DNA of 64,000 bases, from the NCBI GenBank assembly GCA_905183005.1, contig CAJJDO010000123.1, forward strand, positions 3,236 through 67,235. Direction: 5' to 3'. A program made the position numbers and the translations under genes. Below are positions 11,679 to 23,438 of the stretch, piece after piece. The notes under the pieces were generated by a model, which searched no databases, was not told where the DNA came from, and saw only the letters and a program-made list of their open reading frames with translations. Each line of letters opens with the position of its first letter. Position 1 is the stretch's first letter. Source of the DNA: Paramecium pentaurelia (taxonomy: Eukaryota > Ciliophora > Oligohymenophorea > Peniculida > Parameciidae).

Positions 11679-13229
11679 ATGATTTTTTTATTATGTATTA
11701 TTGGAATAGCAGTATCAGTTCACATTAATAAACATGGAAACTTTGTTGATGAAGTAATAACTTTATTAATTATAAGAATGGAGCAATCAGAATCTTCCAT
11801 GGCTTTAATGTAGTCTATAAACCAGCTCCATATTTCCCCATAACTGATCATTTCGATGTGATGACATCATTTTCTGATGAAGATTGCTAACTCCTAGTTG
11901 ATTTAGGGTAATTATAATTAAATATTATCTTCATAGATTTAATGTAATTAGATTACATGTTGCATTTGAAGCTGGAATGCCCTAAAGAGGAATATTAAAT
12001 GATGAATATCTATTCCACATAAGAGAAATAGTGAGATTAGCTGCAAAATATAATATTTACGTTATTCTTGATGCTCATTAAGACTTATTAAATAGATAGT
12101 TTTGTGGAGAAGGATTTCCAGATTGGGCTGTCACTAAAACAGATTTTCCAGCTCCATAAACAATTGAATTAAGATTAGATGAATAAGGATATCCATTAAT
12201 TGAGGATTGTTTGAAATAGGACAACTTTGCTAAATTTTATCTGACATCAGATGTTGGCAAGAATTTAGAATCAATATTGAAAAATGAAAATGGTGTAGCA
12301 GATATGTTTGGACTCTTTTGGAAAAGAGTTGCAGAATTACATAAAGGAGAATGGAATGTGTTAGGATATGAGATTATGAATGAACCTGCCTCTGGTAATT
12401 ATTAAAGAAGCAAAATATAATATGTATGGCCAGGATGGGCTAATAAACATCTCATTATGCCATTTTATTAAATAATAAATAAATACATTAGAGAAGTTGA
12501 TACTGAAAAACTTGTATTCTTTGAACCTTATTTCACAGATGTTATGGGAGTTGGATTCAAGCATAATGTAGGTGGCAAAAAGTATTAAAAAAAAGAAGTA
12601 TTGAGCTATCATCTTTATTGTGGAATTGGTATTTATATTATTCATATCAAAAAGAAAATGTTTCTACCTTCCTTTGTAAATAGTTATATAATTTTATGTA
12701 TCCTTTAAAGAAAATGAACATCAATCATTTAGGAACTGGTGCTATGTTAACCGAATTTGGAGCATTACCAAATGAACCATTTGCTAAAGACATACTCAAT
12801 GGTTTATTGTATAAAGCAGATAAATACCTATAATCTTGGGCTTATTGGTAATATAAAGGATACAATGATTTTACAACTGCATCAAATATGTATGATGAAG
12901 GAATTTTCAATTAAGATGGATCTCTTTAGAATTACAAAATGGAAGCATTGGTTAGACCTTATGCTCAACAAATTTGTGGATCTAAAGTATATTATTCATA
13001 GTTCAATTCAAAAAAATAATAATTTAGCTTGAAATATGATTCTATCTAAAATTGTGATACTATAATTTATGTTCCAGATATGAATGCTTTTAAAAATGGA
13101 TTTAAATTCACTTGTAAATCTAAGAAAGGAAAATGTTCATTAAAATCTTTAGATAAGAATAGATAAAGAGTTGATAATGCTTCAGGTCGCATTAAATTAG
13201 AAATATCAGCATTGAATATTAATAAATGA
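11679..13229 (+). CDS. Secreted GH5 glycosidase, endoglycoceramidase-like
   Basis: 490 residues after removing introns 11754-11776, 11908-11936 and 12629-12654; ATG 11679, TGA 13227-13229. An N-terminal signal peptide (MIFLLCIIGIAVSVHI) leads into FVDENGAIRIFHGFNVVYK, the characteristic opening of endoglycoceramidases. Glycosidase family 5 hallmarks follow: DLGFNVIRLHVAFEAG, YVILDAHQD, the acid/base in GYEIMNEPASG, and the nucleophile in AMLTEFGALPN near residue 350. A beta-rich C-terminal extension ends SGRIKLEISALNINK. The family hydrolyses the bond between oligosaccharide and ceramide in glycosphingolipids; this one would act outside the cell or in food vacuoles or lysosomes, possibly in digestion of bacteria or algae. 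Two introns have AAG rather than TAG acceptors, forced by the conserved frame. Confidence 0.9.
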
Positions 13230-13749
13230 TAATTATTTTAATTTGCCTAATATTCGTTATATTATATGAGTTTCATTGGATATTTTAAAGAATAGGTTAA
13301 GATAATTAAATAATTATCAATCTTCATAACTATTCTTAAACAAAAAAAACGTAAAAATGACCTTAATAGGATTTCGTCTCTTCAGAGTTTCTGTCTTTTT
13401 GATTAATTCATTCTTTATAAACAAAAGAATATAACTTATCATATTTATCTGATTTAGAACATATTATTTAATAAGCAAAGAAGCATTAAATTTATCTTAT
13501 TTTTGTGCAGATAATCTATTGTTGAATAAAAAATTCTATAGATACAGATTTCTGAATTGGGCAATCAAACAATTAAGATATTTATGATAAAATCTAAATT
13601 TGATTTATATATCTCACGTTAGAAAAGTTTTGTGTCCTTTGATAAAAATTAATGATTTTTGGGAAAATTTTGAAAATCTCTACAAAAAGGTTATCAATTT
13701 AACAGATTACTGAGGATTATTTTGGTTTATATAGCTGAAAAATTGGAAA
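13230..13749. other. AT-rich region with short broken frames
   Basis: Plus-strand frames of 30-40 codons (EALNLSYFCADNLLLNKK; NDFWENFENLYKKVINLTDY) each end in TGA and do not join by plausible introns. No gene supported. Confidence 0.35.
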
Positions 13750-14246
13750 ATGAAGAGAATTTTATTGGATATGTTAATCTAAATATTTTTTAATGTTGTA
13801 TTTATTATTATAGTAATTACTTATAATGCATATTGTGGGGATGAAAAAATTGTAAGACGATATTTCTTTTTTTAGAAATTGAATTCATGCATTAGAAAAG
13901 TGGAAAAATCTAAAATTGTATTCTATTAAACTCAAGACACAATAGATTATTAGGTAGGATTATTATTGATAGTAATATAAATGAAAATGGATATTAGTAG
14001 AGGGAATCCTACAATTATAATTAAACCAAAGAAATCAGAATAATTGAAGGAGTTGAAAAGGCTTGAATTTTCAGTTGGCAAACTATCTTAGATTCAATAT
14101 TCTTGCTTTGAATTTAGTCTTATAAATATTGGAAAATAGACATCTTGATTTTACATGATAATAATAAATTATATATTTAAGGACAAATAAGATAAACAGA
14201 AGTTGGATACATTATATCGAGATTATGCTTAATCAATTTTTGTTGA
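13750..14246 (+). pseudogene. Degenerate or misread coding stretch
   Basis: One frame from ATG 13750 (MKRILLDMLIQIFFNVVFII, hydrophobic start) is open to 14148 and contains an intron-like 24-mer (13852-13875, GTAAGA...TTTTTTTAG). A different frame over the same DNA reads more like protein: NRLLGRIIIDSNINENGY, then KEIRIIEGVEK, then WQTILDS, then KYWKIDILILHDNNKLYIQG, crossed by two in-frame TGA codons and ending at 14246. Having the better frame interrupted twice without splice signals suggests a decayed gene. I cannot name a family. It lies between the GH5 gene and the PAS-containing Tmc-like gene. Confidence 0.35.
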
Positions 14247-14455
14247 ATAAATTTAATTTGTCATTTTTTTTTTTAAATAGATCAATCAAATTTGACAAAC
14301 TAATCAACTTGAAAACAATTAAAAAATAATTGCATTAAATAAATATAATTATTTGTAAGATAAAAGTGATACATATTTATGGGATTTAACATATATAAAT
14401 TATTAAAAAATATTGTTTATTTTATTATATATTTAAATCATAAATAATATAAAAC
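14247..14455. other. Intergenic upstream of Tmc-like gene
   Basis: AT-rich, no reading frame of note; presumed promoter of the 14456 gene. Confidence 0.5.
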
Positions 14456-17400
14456 ATGCAAGGTGTTTCTATATTTGATGATGATAAATCAGCTTTGGAT
14501 AAGATGTAAAACTCTTTTAAGAATCTACTTTTTGAAATCATCTACTATTTAATTTCTGGAGAAAACTTCCCGCTATTTCTTTACATCTTTTTTGTTGTAA
14601 TTGAGAGTTTCCAAGTGTTTTACTTTGCTTTTAGTGATGAAGTATACATATTTGGTGATTATGATAGTTTTTGTCATTATGGAAGGTGAAATCATGGTCA
14701 GAGTCATTTCAATCATTTTTTGGGTACTTTATGATTTCCCCATATTTGAAGAATGTAGAATTTCAAAGTTTCATCTTAGTGCTTTATATCATAATGGGGT
14801 TTTTTCTCTTGCTAATTATTTTAATTATTTTCATTGCAATAAAAGCATAAACTACATCAGTAGGTAAGTTGAGTGGACCATTAGTCGTTCTCAAAATATT
14901 TTTTGAAGTACTCAATTACATTTTCTTTATGCCAGCCTTACATCTTTTTTTGACTATCTTCTATTGCGATTCAGGTACAGGCTATCATAAATATTATTCT
15001 GATTAAGAATGTTATACAGGAAATTATTTACTTCATGCATTCTTATCAGCAATTGCAGCATTCATTTTAATTTGTATCAGTGGATTAGTTACAATGACAT
15101 TTTATGAATCAAGATTCCAGCCAAATAATCCACTTTGTAAGATATCTGGTAGAGATGATATGAAATTCTTGATTTTTAAAATCATTTTAGTATTATGTTT
15201 CACTTTACTGAATGTAAATGAATTAAGAATTTTAGTAGTGATCATAATTACTTTATTTGCAGTCATATAATTTTTTTCATTTAACAAATCAAGTGTCTAT
15301 TTAAATTACTATTATTCAAAAGTGTTAAATTCACAACATGCTATAATTATGTGGACAATATGTATGATAATATTTGGTATAATTGTCGAAGATACCTATT
15401 ATGAAGGGGCACCTTATTTATGGGTTTTTGGAAGTCCTTTATTATTATTGATAGTTATGCTTAGAAAAGAATATAGATATGATATAATGATGATTGATTC
15501 AAATAAATTTGATTCACTCAATTAAGCAATTTAATAATTATAATACTTAACTAAATTTTTGAATTATTATCATACAGATAGGAATATAGCCACATTATTG
15601 GATGGTTTTGTAGAATATCATAGGACAATATGTAAAAGAGAAGATTGTCCTTGTTAAGCAAAAAATATGGGTAATAAGAAAATTGCGAAATTTCAAAAAA
15701 ACTTTAAATTATAAAATTAAGATGATGAAATTAAAGAATAGTATGTTGTTTTAGTATATATTATGGAAAGAATATTTACTTTATCTTTAACTAGATTTCC
15801 AAATTGTACAGAATTACGAATTTCTCATTCTTTATTTTTAATGGAGAAAATGTAATCAAATTAACAAGCATTATAAGAATTAGTAGCAGCAGAATAAGAG
15901 AAACCATATGTTGATGAATAATTTATTATCTATAGATTAAAGAAGTTAATAGAAGAGCAAATGTTTGAAAATTCAAAATCATCAAGAAATCCAGCTGCTG
16001 GTATTGATGCTGTTAATGAATTGACAACTGAAAATAATCTTAGAGAAATTAGAGCATAGATTGAAAAATCAGCATCATAACATATAGAATTTTGGTCACA
16101 ATTAAGTGAAGATACACCAGATTTAGGAAAATTATATGATGTTGGAACTAGAATGATGTATATAGATAAAATGTTGGAAGATTCATGGAAACGAATAATT
16201 AAAATGAATTTAGATGTTCCTCCAAATTTAATGATGATTTATTCAAGATATTTAGTTGATATACTTTATGATAAAGAATCAGCTGAAGAAGTATTGGAAA
16301 GATTGAAGAATTTTTATTCTGTTAATATGGATAGAGGTAAAATAACTAATAATATTAATGATTTTCCTAATGAATCTACTGCTTTAATTAGTATTTCAGC
16401 TGAAGATGTGACTTTTGGAAGAATTATTGGATTGAATATGTCAGCATCAAAAATGTTTGGTTATTCAAAGAGTGAATTAATTAATAGAAAAGTTAATATA
16501 TTGATGCCAAATGTATTTGCTTAATCACATGATTAATTTATGGAAACATATTTATAAACCTATGAAAGTAGAATAATGAATAGAGAAAGAATGATTATTG
16601 GAAAATCAAAGAATGGATATATATTTCCATTTTTTATTTATGTAAGATATGTTCCATCATTTATACATGGTGCATAATTCTTTGGAGCTATGAGACAAGA
16701 AAAAGTATTTAAAAATGTAGCCTTTATGATTGTTAATGGATAGACTCAAGAGATTGAAAATATTTCAGCAACCTTTATAACAATGTTTCATATAGATTTA
16801 AATTATATAACAAAGAAGAAGACTAAAGTTACAGATATAATACCTAATTTCTAAGAAAATATTACTGAATATTTAAATAAAACAGGAGCAGAAGCAGATA
16901 TCAATTTTAAGAATAGAGATTAATCTGTTTAGGGGAAATTTAATATAACTGCTGGAGAAATTATGTTCAGAGATTCTAAATTATAAGGATATATAATTAA
17001 AATTGAAAATAACAAATAAGAAAAATCATTTCTTAATCCTAATGAATAATCTTAATAAAAGAAATAATAATCATTAACCAAATTCTATTTCTAATTTGAT
17101 TAGGCATAACATATGTATGTAGGAGAGTTTTCAGGAGATTAGAATTTCTAGATGTCTGCTATTTCAAGTGTCAAACAAGATGAAACCTTTGATTATTCAC
17201 AAAGAGAACCTTTGAAGGAAGAAGAAAAGACTCCTTCTTCTAATGTAGGAGAAAAAGATGATAAAGTTGATTTTGCTGTTGGAATTAGAACAATGAAATA
17301 TATAAATGGATAACTTTTTGATATTGATGAATTTAAGAATCAAGATTCAGATGAAGAAGAAGATAATGATTAAAAAAAAGGAGCAGGAACTGCAGGAATG

Positions 17401-19378
17401 TAATAAATATAAAAAGAAGATGATGAAGAAGAAGCAGAAGGAGGTCATGCTAACATTTATAAATCTAGAAGAACTTTTGTTTAATTCTTATAAGAAAGTA
17501 GAAATGTCAATTAAAACAGTATGATTTGTTTTAAATGGAGTGCTGCTATTTTAATTATTTGTTTAGGTGTATTGGGATTACTTGATTATGTATTGACATA
17601 ATAATTATTCTCTGATATTTAAGAAGGATATATAATGATGCAAGATTCTAATATAAGAGTTGCTTTAGGGTAAAGAATACAATGGTAAATTATGGAATTG
17701 TGTAGATTGAATAAAATTAATATTTTAGCTACTGATGATAAAGTAAAGACATAATTAACAAATATGAATACAACAATAAGTGATTTGAAAGATATCTAAT
17801 CTAAAATTCAATCCTCTACTGAAGTATCAGGCAGATAAGATGAATTAATGACTACTAATACTATTAAGATGATTAGTAAGGATAGTAGTGGATCTGAAAG
17901 CAATTAATTAGTTGATATCAATTAAGGTACATCATAGATCATCTCAAAGGCATTTGAAGTTATGAATTTTGATATAAAAGATTTTGATCCTGATGCTGAC
18001 TCCATCTTTTTCATTAGGTATAATTTGCTTAATGATTATTATCAAGCAACATTAGAAAGTGCAGATCTTTATACAAATCAACTTATAAGTTTAGCTTATG
18101 ATTCTGATGTATTACTTATACTCTTAATTGTTGCTTGTGTATTTACAGTTGTATCCATACCGTGGATTGCTTGTGCTTTTAATTTAGTCTCTTAGAATCA
18201 AGAAGAAGTTATTAAACTTTTCTTAGAGATTCCATTAGCTAAAGTTAAGCAATTATTTGCTAAATGTGAAGCCTTTTCTAATACTTTATAAATAGGGGAA
18301 GATGAAGATGCTAATTAAGAAAATGATGTATCATTTGATGAAAATGAGGAAGGAGAAGGGGTTGTTGAAGAATTTGGAAGAAGAAAGAAAAGAAAGAAGT
18401 ATAAGTATGATTCTAAAGATAAACGTAACTTTTACATTAAATTCATCATTTCTATGGGATTGTTGATTGCTTATTTTATTGCTCATTATCTTATTGGCGC
18501 TAATTTATAGAGTTCAATGTAATAATTGATTTAAGAAATGAATGCAACCTCACTTGCTGTACCTTCTATAACTTTTGCTAATAATGTCTTTAGATAAATG
18601 TTGTTGGATCCCACTTTCCCTGTAAAAAATAATGTTTCAAAAACTGTTTCAACAGACTTTGTAAAAGATTTATATAATCTTAATACAAATATGCAAAAGG
18701 ATCATTCATTAAATTTGGGTTATCACAATTCTCTTTATAATGATTATTTTGATTCAATAATGAAAGCAGGAGCATGTGCCTAAGTTATCCAAATTGCACC
18801 TGTAGATTTAACTACTTGTTAAGCATTTGTCAAAGGAATTGTAGATGAATCTTTAGCTTTAGCACTTTCAAGACATTTTGAAAATCTTAGGTATTTACTT
18901 ACTGTTTATGATTCTCTCCTTAATGATTCTTCATCAACTACAATTTCAGGAACTCTTTACAATTTCACAGATAATCTATAAACTAATAAAATATTATCAC
19001 TCATGTATACAGATATTGCTGCAATAGAAATAAGTATATTATTTATTTATTAAATAGATTAAATGCAGGATATTTATATTAGATCGATATTCTAATAATT
19101 ATTGGTTACATTTAATTAAAGTTTGCAAAAAGATATTGATACCAATACAACCACTACTGTTACTATTTTTATTGTTTTCTTAGTTGTTTTGGTTCTAGTT
19201 TACTTATTATTCTGGTGGCCTATTGCCAATAAAATTAATAATGAAGTAAATCTATTTATTTAAACATTCATAGATCAGAAGAACAACCTTATTATTATCA
19301 ATGATACCTTTAAATCTCATTTAACGTATTAAAGCCATTAGAGAATATTTAAATAGGATTCATAAGGTGGATCAATGA
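14456..19378 (+). CDS. TmcB-like multi-pass membrane protein with PAS domain
   Basis: About 1,620 residues, ATG 14456, introns 14642-14667 (26 nt) and 19326-19356 (31 nt, inferred because it supplies a TGA at 19376-19378 and avoids fusion to the next gene). The N-terminal ~350 residues carry several transmembrane helices (FILVLYIMGFFLLLLI; LLHAFLSAIAAFILICISGL). A soluble region follows with the conserved segment LDGFVEYHRTICKREDCPC. A PAS-like domain lies near residues 640-760: GRIIGLNMSASKMFGYSKSE, then NRKVNILMPNVFA. An acidic linker (DEEEDND) precedes three or four further membrane spans (CFKWSAAILIICLGVLGLL; VLLILLIVACVFTVVSI; FIVFLVVLVLVYLLFW). This is the layout of ciliate TmcB-like proteins. 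A 24-nt intron-like stretch near 19031-19054 is in frame and could also be spliced. Confidence 0.85.
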
Positions 19379-19419
19379 TTAATTTATTCCAAATTGATTT
19401 TTTCAATTATTGTTTTTTA

Positions 19420-20726
19420 ATGTTTTTATTTTATATCCTTCTATCCTTTTTACACTTAGTACACTCAAGTGAAATCTGTAAATCATTGCATGTAAGCACA
19501 AATCTAAAAAAATCAAAAGATGATATAATTTCTAAAGGAATTGCATCAAAATAATGGAATAGAAAAGCCAGTAATTTAATCTTATTATTCACATAGAAAA
19601 CCCAATCATAGTTCCAGCTACTTAAAATATAGATTATCTTTACATTACAAGTGATGATCCTAATTTAAGTTTGGAAAACTTCTAATTAGATTTTGATGAT
19701 CATTATTTTGCTGATTCGACGACACGTTTAGATCATAGACCTAATGGATAACATACAGAATATGCTGTTGAAATTAATTACAAATGCAAACAATATGGGG
19801 GAACTCTTATCAATTATGAAATGACATTTTTTGTACCAAATTGTGGTGATGCTCAAATCTATTGGAAAAAGTTTTGTGGAAATCCCCTCACATTAAGAGA
19901 AGGATTTGCAGTAGATATGATTTATAAAAACTATAGACAAGAAATAATCAAAAACTCAGAAATCATTAATGCTTCATACTTCGATTCAGATTTAGATAAT
20001 TACGTGTTTAATGTAGCTAGAGACATTAATGTTATCAAATTTATTTTACAAATGAAATAATCTAATCCTACAAATGATCCTATTCCAGAAGGTTTCATAA
20101 CTGATACAGCAACTCTTAAAGCTATTCCTGAGGTTAATCTGACCTTACCATATGTAGATATTGAAATGGAAAATGTTACTAAAGCTTGGTTTGAAGGTGA
20201 TTTAGTAAATGGAGGTTTAATTACTGAAAAAGAAAATGTTCTTACACTTAATTTTAAGTGCATTGGATTAGGAACATCAAAGATTGAAATTACTTTTCCA
20301 TTTCAATATTTTAAAGATATTACATTAGTCATTGTTAAAGATTGTAATTATGCATTCAAAGTATAAAATGTCATTAATGCAAAATATTAGGAGAGTGATA
20401 GTATAAGTAATTATAATTTCTTATTATTTTTAAGCCTTTGCCATTTATATCATTATCTTCCTTGTTATCATAGGCTTATTTTATAATTTATGTATTGGAA
20501 GAAAGAAAGGACTAGCAAATATTCCCATGCTTATCACTATCATTGATATGATTCTATGTATCACTTGCTTATAAAAAACGTATTAAGATTTTATATTTTA
20601 TTTATTAGTTGTGTAGGAAAATTCATTAGAAAAAGATTTGGTTTAGCAGGAGAATCATTTTTACCAGTTGATGAAACCGATGAATCCTTTTCCTCTAGTT
20701 AGAAATAATTTTATGGTTCAATTTGA
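19420..20726 (+). CDS. Type I membrane protein with large ectodomain, unknown function
   Basis: 407 residues after removing introns 19571-19596, 20407-20434 and 20580-20608; ATG 19420, TGA 20724-20726. A signal peptide (MFLFYILLSFLHLVHSS) is followed by an extracellular part of about 310 residues that looks beta-rich and carries paired cysteines (CGDAQIYWKKFCGNP) and N-glycosylation-type sites (NASYF, NVTKAW, NLTLPY). One transmembrane helix (TFAIYIIIFLVIIGLFYNLC) and a short cytoplasmic tail ending SFSSSQKQFYGSI complete it. It starts 41 bp after the Tmc-like stop. I do not recognise a named family; the ectodomain pattern would fit a receptor or an accessory subunit of a membrane complex. 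Confidence 0.75.
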
Positions 20727-20847
20727 AATAAGATTTATATTTTAAAACTATCTATAAGAATATATTTAGTTATTAAGAAGATTACAATTAAAAGTATGAT
20801 CTTTATTAAATTGAAATATATACTCATTTTAAGAAATTGAAAATTAA

Positions 20848-21740
20848 TCATTTTTTATTTAATTGCTAAATCTATAATCTAATCGCTCTAATCTAAGCTA
20901 AAGTAGAGTCTATTCTACTTTCTAAATCATTTTATTAAGTCTTTGGTGACACTTATAAGGCTGGAGATAAAAGATTTGAAGATTTATAAAATTATTAGAC
21001 TGACTCTGAAAATCTTATTTAATCGTGAGATTTTTATTCACTACAAGATGAATCTTTAACAGTGGAATCTTCAGTTAAACCTTAATGTATTTTATCTGAA
21101 TTTAATTTTCTCTAAGATGAACTATTTGATTGATGGGATGTCTTAAACACACTAACACTAGAATGCTTATAATTAGATAGGATGATAGATTCTTTCTACT
21201 GTGACATAGTCTCTACTTAATCTAAATAATTGCTAGTTTCATTTTGAGATATACGTATTTATTTATTATAATTTTGATATCTTTCTTTTAAGGTGTTGAT
21301 TAATGGTTTTCTCTATTCCAATAGCTTTTGTTTTTTTTTGTAATTTATCATTTGCATCCTTTAGTAAACTTGATTGTAATTCATTTTATTTTTAAAGTAA
21401 AGCAACATGATTTAATGCTCCCTTTATTTCTTTAGAAAGCTATTCAATTTTATTCTCCAAGAACTAACCAATTTAACAACCAAGTTACTTGATTTTTCAA
21501 GATTTATTCTGATAATCTCTCTTGTAAATGAACCATATTGATATATGTGTAAGTATTATTATTATCTTCACTAGTTTTTTCTCCTAATGATATTCTTGAT
21601 AATGTAGCTGATTGTTCATATAAATTCTATCCCATTTTGAATTTCTCATAATATTCTTATTAAAGTAAATAAGCATAATTTTAGGAATTATCTAGAGAAT
21701 TATTTGACGATATATGCCCATTATCCTCTTCCTTATTCAT
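20848..21740 (-). CDS. Coiled-coil protein with a one-base frameshift
   Basis: ATG 21738-21740 (MNKEEDNGHISSNNSLD) to TGA 20848-20850; intron 21464-21488 (25 nt). After an N-terminal disordered stretch, helical sequence runs LENKIEQLSKEIKGALNHVA to NDKLQKK. At a T9 run on the plus strand (A9 in the gene, 21331-21339) the frame slips by one base; deleting one A restores a seamless coiled coil (KKQKLLEQRKPLINTLKERY). The C-terminal half is Ser/Gln-rich and ends RIDSTLAQIRAIRLQIQQLN. It is convergent with the membrane protein gene (121 bp between stops). No family recognised. Confidence 0.65.
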
Positions 21741-22050
21741 TTATAATAAATAAATAAAATTTGATGTACAAAATATAATTAAAACAAATAAAAAGTCTTT
21801 GTTAATTAAATCTATAATAATAAATTTAGATTGAAAAATCATAAGAAATTTAAATCGAAATTTTTTTTTTAATAAAGAATGTTTATCAGCTTATCTTAAC
21901 AGATGATTTCTTATTTCCAGATTTTAATAAATTTTGATATTGTTATATAGTTATATAAATTAAAAATAAAGAAAGAAATTATTTTTTTTTAAATATTATA
22001 TAGGTGTTGATGAAAGCATTGTCACTTAATTTGTGATCGCACTTTATTTC

Positions 22051-22087
22051 AACCCCTTTTTTCTGAATTCCTCAGAAATAAGGGGTT
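22051..22087. terminator. Strong hairpin just downstream of a minus-strand stop codon
   Basis: Arms 22051-22066 and 22072-22087 are complementary at 15 of 16 positions with a 5-base loop. It begins 4 bp beyond the stop of the 22091-22705 gene, so it would fall in its 3' UTR and could act in 3'-end formation or stability. The GC content of the AACCCC arm is unusual for this DNA. Confidence 0.5.
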
Positions 22088-22090
22088 TCT

Positions 22091-22705
22091 TCAAATCGAA
22101 CTTAGATTTGATGACGACGAACTTAAATTCATTGAGTTTTTGTTCAAATTATTAATGCTTCTGTTTATGCTTAAATCAACCCTGTTAATATCCATAATAT
22201 CTTGTTAATCTTTATAAAACAATTCTAAATGTTAATTAAAAAACACATACTTTATGTTTGGAAGCCATTTTAATAGAGGGGAATAGCCAATTGTTCTTCA
22301 AAAGCTTCCTATTCTTATTTTTGCCATTCCCCTTAATACTTTTTTATTTCAAAGTAATGATTATTAAAATAATCTGTATTCAAGGGACTTCTCTCCACAA
22401 TAGATTGCTTTTTCACTTAAATTTCATTAATTTTGTTCCCTTTTCTTATTTATTTTGTAGATTTTCTAATTCTAAACTTCATCTTGTTCAACTTTCTAAA
22501 ATATAATTAGCTTATAGTCTTACTAATCTTTTTTTTGTTTTTCTTCTAGAGCTTATATATTTATTCCTACAAGATCGTCAAATTAATCAGAGAAAGTTTG
22601 CTAAAGAGCCGCTATTTCAAGCATCTCTTCTTCAAAGTTGTATTCAGCAATCATATAAGTGATCTCATTTGTTTTTACGGAGGCATTTGAAATATTTGAA
22701 GACAT
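22091..22705 (-). CDS. Small helical protein of unknown function
   Basis: About 186 residues, ATG 22703-22705, TGA 22091-22093, with introns 22496-22523 (28 nt) and 22225-22250 (26 nt) chosen because together they give one frame with a Ser-rich C-terminus. It begins MSSNISNASVKTNEITYMIA and has an acidic helical stretch (YNFEEEMLEIAALQQTF), a basic stretch (KMKFRIRKSTKQIRKGNK) and the tail NKNSMNLSSSSSNLSSI. No signal peptide, membrane helix or known motif. An alternative first intron (25 nt, in the LVGINIQAL region) is possible. Divergent from the phosphatase gene. Confidence 0.6.
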
Positions 22706-23438
22706 TATGTATATAACTGATGTTTGGAAAAAATTTTGTTGATTAAATTAACATTCTCAGGTATTTAATTATAAACTCAAAAACAGAAGATTTTAAATGT
22801 TTTTATATTTCCTTTTATGGCATTGTTATTTCTTATTTGTTAGAATTTTAACAACAACAAATGTTAAGCTATTAAGTAATTACTATATGGACATTAATTA
22901 ATTATATATTCATACTCTACTTAATACTACTAAGGCATTTTATATTATTTTTCATAGTAATAAATCTATTAACGATGAGATATTAATTATTTAAATATAA
23001 GAAAAAAATTGCCTATTTATTAATAGCTTATTCTGATTAATTCAAAAATTCAGATTAATTATTAAATATACTTTTGATTCAAATTAATATTATCAATAGT
23101 CATTTGATAAAAGCTTAAATTTAAATCTACTTGAATTTCAGAACAATTTAATAATAGATATCAATCCAAAATTGAATGCTAGATAAATTTGGTATCTAAA
23201 TCATTGTTATGATTAAATTAACTATATAAAACATAAAAATATATTAAAAGGTGTAATTTTTTATATTTGGTTGAAACTATTAAGAATGAATGGATAATTT
23301 TAGAAGTAAGTGAAAAATATAGAGAAATGCATATTATGAACTAAAGATTTTGAAAGAATTGAGTTGATATAAATATGAACTAAATTGTTATTTAAATTAT
23401 TAATTATTTTTATTTCTAGAATAATAAGCAACATCAAT
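22706..23438. other. Divergent intergenic region, 733 bp
   Basis: Separates two divergently transcribed genes. Only short frames; one weak plus-strand stretch near 23290-23350 (EWIILEVSEKYREMHIMNQ) is closed by TGA and not claimed. Confidence 0.5.

Noticed and set aside
13750..14246. TGA read as selenocysteine or as a sense codon
   Set aside because: TGA ends every well-defined gene in the window, and nothing here resembles a selenoprotein or a SECIS element.
22001..22087. Possible C/D-box snoRNA (TGATGA-like and CTGA boxes)
   Set aside because: The first box reads TTGATGA rather than RTGATGA, the terminal stem is missing, and the CTGA lies inside a hairpin arm.
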